Source: Phycisphaerales bacterium (GTDB lineage Bacteria; Planctomycetota; Phycisphaerae; WQYP01). Taken from it: 41,651 nucleotides of DNA. The notes under the pieces were generated by a model, which ran no database searches, was not told the DNA's origin, and saw only the letters and a list, made by a program, of their open reading frames with translations. A program made the translations under genes and the position numbers. Positions 38,814 through 41,651 of this stretch are shown here, piece by piece; the stretch's first letter is position 1, and each line of letters opens with the position of its first letter. The DNA is taken from contig JABEVB010000114.1 of assembly GCA_013044165.1 (NCBI GenBank), forward strand, positions 1 through 41,651. The letters run 5' to 3'.

Positions 38814-39689
38814 ATGTTTATGGGCGTTTATACCGCCTTGATTACGCCGTTTAACAAAGGCCGCTTCGACCGCGTGGCCTACGAGCGGCAAATCGCGTTT
38901 CAGGTAAAGAGCGGCGTAAGCGGCATTGTGCCCGTCGGCACCACCGGCGAATCGCCAACGCTCTCGCATGATGAACACCACAAGGTTATTGAAACCGCCA
39001 TTGCCGTCGCCCGCGGTACCGGCCTGCAGGTTATTGCCGGTACCGGCAGCAACAGCACCGACGAAGCCATTGACCTGACGCGCCATGCCAAAAAAGCGGG
39101 CGCTGATGCGGTCCTGCTGGTCAACCCGTATTACAACAAGCCCACGCAAGAAGGACTGTTTCTGCACTTTAAGTCCATTGCCGACGCGGTCCATATCCCC
39201 ATTGTTCTTTACAACATTCCCGGCCGAACCAGTGTGACCATGGCCACATCCACCATGCTTCGTCTGGCCAAAGCCTGTAAAAATATCGTGGCCGTAAAAG
39301 ATGCCGCCGGCAACCTCGACCTTACCACCGAGGCCGCCGCCACAGGCCTTACCGTGCTTTCCGGCGATGACTCGCTGACGCTGCCCATGATGGCGGTGGG
39401 GGCCAGGGGCGTGGTGTCGGTGGTTTCTAATATTGTCCCTGCGATAGTTAAACAGCTTGTGGATGCCGCTGCCGCCGGCGATTATAACATTGCCCGGCAT
39501 GTGCACCATATGCTTTATCCGTTGATCAAGGTCATGTTTGTTGAAACCAACCCCATCCCTGTAAAAACGGCCATGGGATTTTTGGGCCGCGACACCGCCG
39601 AAATGCGGCTGCCTTTGTGCCCGCCCAGCGCTGAAAATGCCAAGCTTATCCGTCGAGCGCTGGTTGCTGCGGGTTTGCTGAAAAAATGA
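38814..39689 (+). CDS. dapA: 4-hydroxy-tetrahydrodipicolinate synthase
   Basis: VPVGTTGESPTLSHDEH, NPYYNKPTQEGLFLHF, LYNIPGRTSVTM and VAVKDAAGNL. Confidence 0.96.
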   Translation: MFMGVYTALITPFNKGRFDRVAYERQIAFQVKSGVSGIVPVGTTGESPTLSHDEHHKVIETAIAVARGTGLQVIAGTGSNSTDEAIDLTRHAKKAGADAVLLVNPYYNKPTQEGLFLHFKSIADAVHIPIVLYNIPGRTSVTMATSTMLRLAKACKNIVAVKDAAGNLDLTTEAAATGLTVLSGDDSLTLPMMAVGARGVVSVVSNIVPAIVKQLVDAAAAGDYNIARHVHHMLYPLIKVMFVETNPIPVKTAMGFLGRDTAEMRLPLCPPSAENAKLIRRALVAAGLLKK

Positions 39690-39754
39690 TGCCGGCCCAT
39701 TCGTTGTATTTTGCCGGGCCATGGTGATCAGGTGTTTTTGCAGGAGTCAACCAC

Positions 39755-40177
39755 ATGAAAATGAACGAAGACCTTGCCGTACTGCTGCTGCGGGCTGTTG
39801 TGGGCGGCGTTCTTATTTACCACGGGCAGGAAAAGCTTTTTGGCGGCATTGCCGGCTTTGCGGGCTACCTTAAACATTTGGGCGTGCCGGCCCCCGAGCT
39901 TAGCGCGTGGCTTAGCGGCTTAACCGAATTTTGCGGTGGTATTGTGCTGGTGCTGGGCACCGGGCTTCGCATTGCCGCCATACCCATTCTGATCAACATG
40001 CTGGTGGCCGTGTGGTCCAGCCGCGGCAACGGCTTTAGCGTGTTAAAGGGCGGCATGGAGTACCCAACCGTTATTGGCGTGGTGGTATTGGCGTTACTGC
40101 TGGCCGGCCCCGGTGGTTTTACCATTGCCAAGCTCATTAAAAGCATGAAAAGCACAGGCGAGTCAACCAAATCGTAA
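39755..40177 (+). CDS. DoxX family membrane protein
   Basis: LLLRAVVGGVLIYHGQEKLFGGIAGFAGYL and LTEFCGGIVLVLGTGLRIAAI. Confidence 0.88.
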   Translation: MKMNEDLAVLLLRAVVGGVLIYHGQEKLFGGIAGFAGYLKHLGVPAPELSAWLSGLTEFCGGIVLVLGTGLRIAAIPILINMLVAVWSSRGNGFSVLKGGMEYPTVIGVVVLALLLAGPGGFTIAKLIKSMKSTGESTKS

Positions 40178-40322
40178 ACAAAGCCGGCGGCCACGACCTT
40201 AGCCTGCACCTTCATCGTATAATGGAGCGGGAAGATATAAAATCTCCGTAGCGACCGGGCATAGCGCGCAGCCCGGCCTCAAAAGCGACCTCTGCGCTCA
40301 ACTGTTTTGGCTCAGGTGTGTT

Positions 40323-41318
40323 ATGCCCGACCATCAAACATGCCCCAAGTGTGGTTCGCTGGTTATTCCCGGCCACAGGCTGTGCCTGAAGTGCGGCACG
40401 GCCGTTGGCGCGGGCACCGCCGTTTCGAAGGTGCCGCATCAAGACGAGCCGGCTGGCAGCGGCATTGTTGGCAAGGCTATTGTGGCCGTGCTGGTGCTCG
40501 GCATTGTAATTGGTATTGGTTGGTGGGCTTATGGTGCTTTCACCAAAGCGCCGCCCGACCCGGCCTTGGCCTATCCCACGAGCCGTACGATACTGGTGCG
40601 GCAATTTTTTACCGATGTTGCGGGTAATTCCGACGCCGATCTCCACCACGCTTTTCTTCTGCTGGCAATGCAGGTGCGACACCAGCACGCCAAACACGAA
40701 GGCGAAGTGTGGCAGCGGCTCAGCAATCTTAACAATTACCTCACCGGTCTGTTTGGCCCGCAATGGATCGCTGACCTGGTGGTGCAGCCCAGCGCTTCCA
40801 AAACGGCTGGCGCTGATGTTTACGTGGCGCAAATTCAAACCGAAAAGTTTCATCTCGATCTTCAGCCCCAGCCGCTGCGCCCCGATGACGCCCAAAACGA
40901 TGGCCGCACGCACTATGGCATATCACATATTGCCGAGTTTACGCTCGAGGGTGGAGCTCGCGCGCAGCAGGCGGCTGGCGTCAGCGGCATTTTGGGCGGC
41001 CTTGTCGGAGCCACCGGCGCGGCCAACAGCGTGTCATCCATCAGCGCCGCCTACGGCCCACACGGTAAAGAAACACCCTCCGAGCTGAAGCAGCGTCTTT
41101 TGCCCATTGTCGAAAACCCGCAAGCCGGCGCGGGCCTGCGCGATTGCATCTACCAGCTTTGGCCCGTGCGAAGCGACCCGACCGTTCGCATGGTGCTCAA
41201 ACGCATTTTGCATAACCGCGCCTATCCGGGCCAGGCGAGGCAGGCCGCCTCCGGCGTGTTCCATGGCAACGCCATGCCGGAACTGCTCATTAACGCCGGC
41301 GTTACACATATTCACTAA
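40323..41318 (+). CDS. Zinc-ribbon, single-TM protein
   Basis: N-terminal CPKCGSLVIPGHRLCLKCGTAV and TM segment IVGKAIVAVLVLGIVIGIGWWAYGAF. Confidence 0.65.
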   Translation: MPDHQTCPKCGSLVIPGHRLCLKCGTAVGAGTAVSKVPHQDEPAGSGIVGKAIVAVLVLGIVIGIGWWAYGAFTKAPPDPALAYPTSRTILVRQFFTDVAGNSDADLHHAFLLLAMQVRHQHAKHEGEVWQRLSNLNNYLTGLFGPQWIADLVVQPSASKTAGADVYVAQIQTEKFHLDLQPQPLRPDDAQNDGRTHYGISHIAEFTLEGGARAQQAAGVSGILGGLVGATGAANSVSSISAAYGPHGKETPSELKQRLLPIVENPQAGAGLRDCIYQLWPVRSDPTVRMVLKRILHNRAYPGQARQAASGVFHGNAMPELLINAGVTHIH

Positions 41319-41423
41319 ATGGCCAGCGCCAACCCGTCGCACGCCCCCCCGTGTTGCCGCATTGTGCTGGCCCCGCAGCGCTGGCTCAAAGCCGCGATTT
41401 TTGCTATTCTAATGCCTCCTCAT

Positions 41424-41497
41424 GGCCGGATGCCCGAGTGGACTAAGGGAGCGGATTGCAAATCCGCGATTCGTGGGTTCGAATCCCACTCCGGCCT
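41424..41497 (+). tRNA. tRNA-Cys (anticodon GCA)
   Basis: Acceptor GGCCGGA/TCCGGCC, anticodon stem-loop GCGGA-TTGCAAA-TCCGC, T arm GTGGG-TTCGAAT-CCCAC, U discriminator. Confidence 0.95.
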
Positions 41498-41651
41498 TTG
41501 CACTAGACCGGTGCCTGGTGTGACGAACTACCTTCTCATTCGCCCCGGTGCCTGCCCTGCGAACCATGCCCAAGGCTCAATCGCCAAATCTACAACTCAC
41601 ACCAACCTGCAAACCCGCCAACTTATCCGCCGCCGCGCAAAGCGTATTAAA

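Noticed and set aside
38505-39722. 405-aa minus-strand ORF opposite dapA
   Set aside because: Antisense to pdxJ/dapA with low-complexity Gly/His content; typical GC-rich shadow ORF.

Overview
The 41.65-kb window is chromosomal, GC-rich and gene-dense. The gene set and dispersed hairpin repeats suggest a Planctomycetota/Phycisphaerae-like genome, but that is inference. In order it contains: a Phd/PIN toxin-antitoxin pair between 144-bp near-identical direct repeats; phoH with a ~163-bp hairpin (MITE-like) element at its stop codon; a DUF2934 gene; a six-gene co-directional cluster of two TonB-like-architecture VWA proteins, ExbB, two ExbD and a large TPR protein; ffh and ispG on the minus strand; a suf operon (sufB-C-D-S-U plus a degenerate A-type~DUF59/SufT fusion) with a palindrome abutting its promoter; an MNT/HEPN pair with a C8 tract frameshift; a MATE transporter; a YqjD/YqjE-like locus; a Rieske protein; a UDP-glucose dehydrogenase; a VWA protein; a type I restriction-modification locus carrying a RAYT transposase and about 17 REP hairpins; an unexplained repeat array upstream of pdxJ; dapA; a DoxX gene; a zinc-ribbon protein; and tRNA-Cys(GCA). 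The two strongest leads are (1) the hsdM-RAYT-DUF2513-hsdS segment, where REP/BIME repeats are translated in one consistent frame and join genes through five consecutive ATGA overlaps, and (2) the VWA-VWA-ExbB-ExbD-ExbD-TPR cluster, which may be an ExbBD-energised envelope system using VWA domains in the TonB position.
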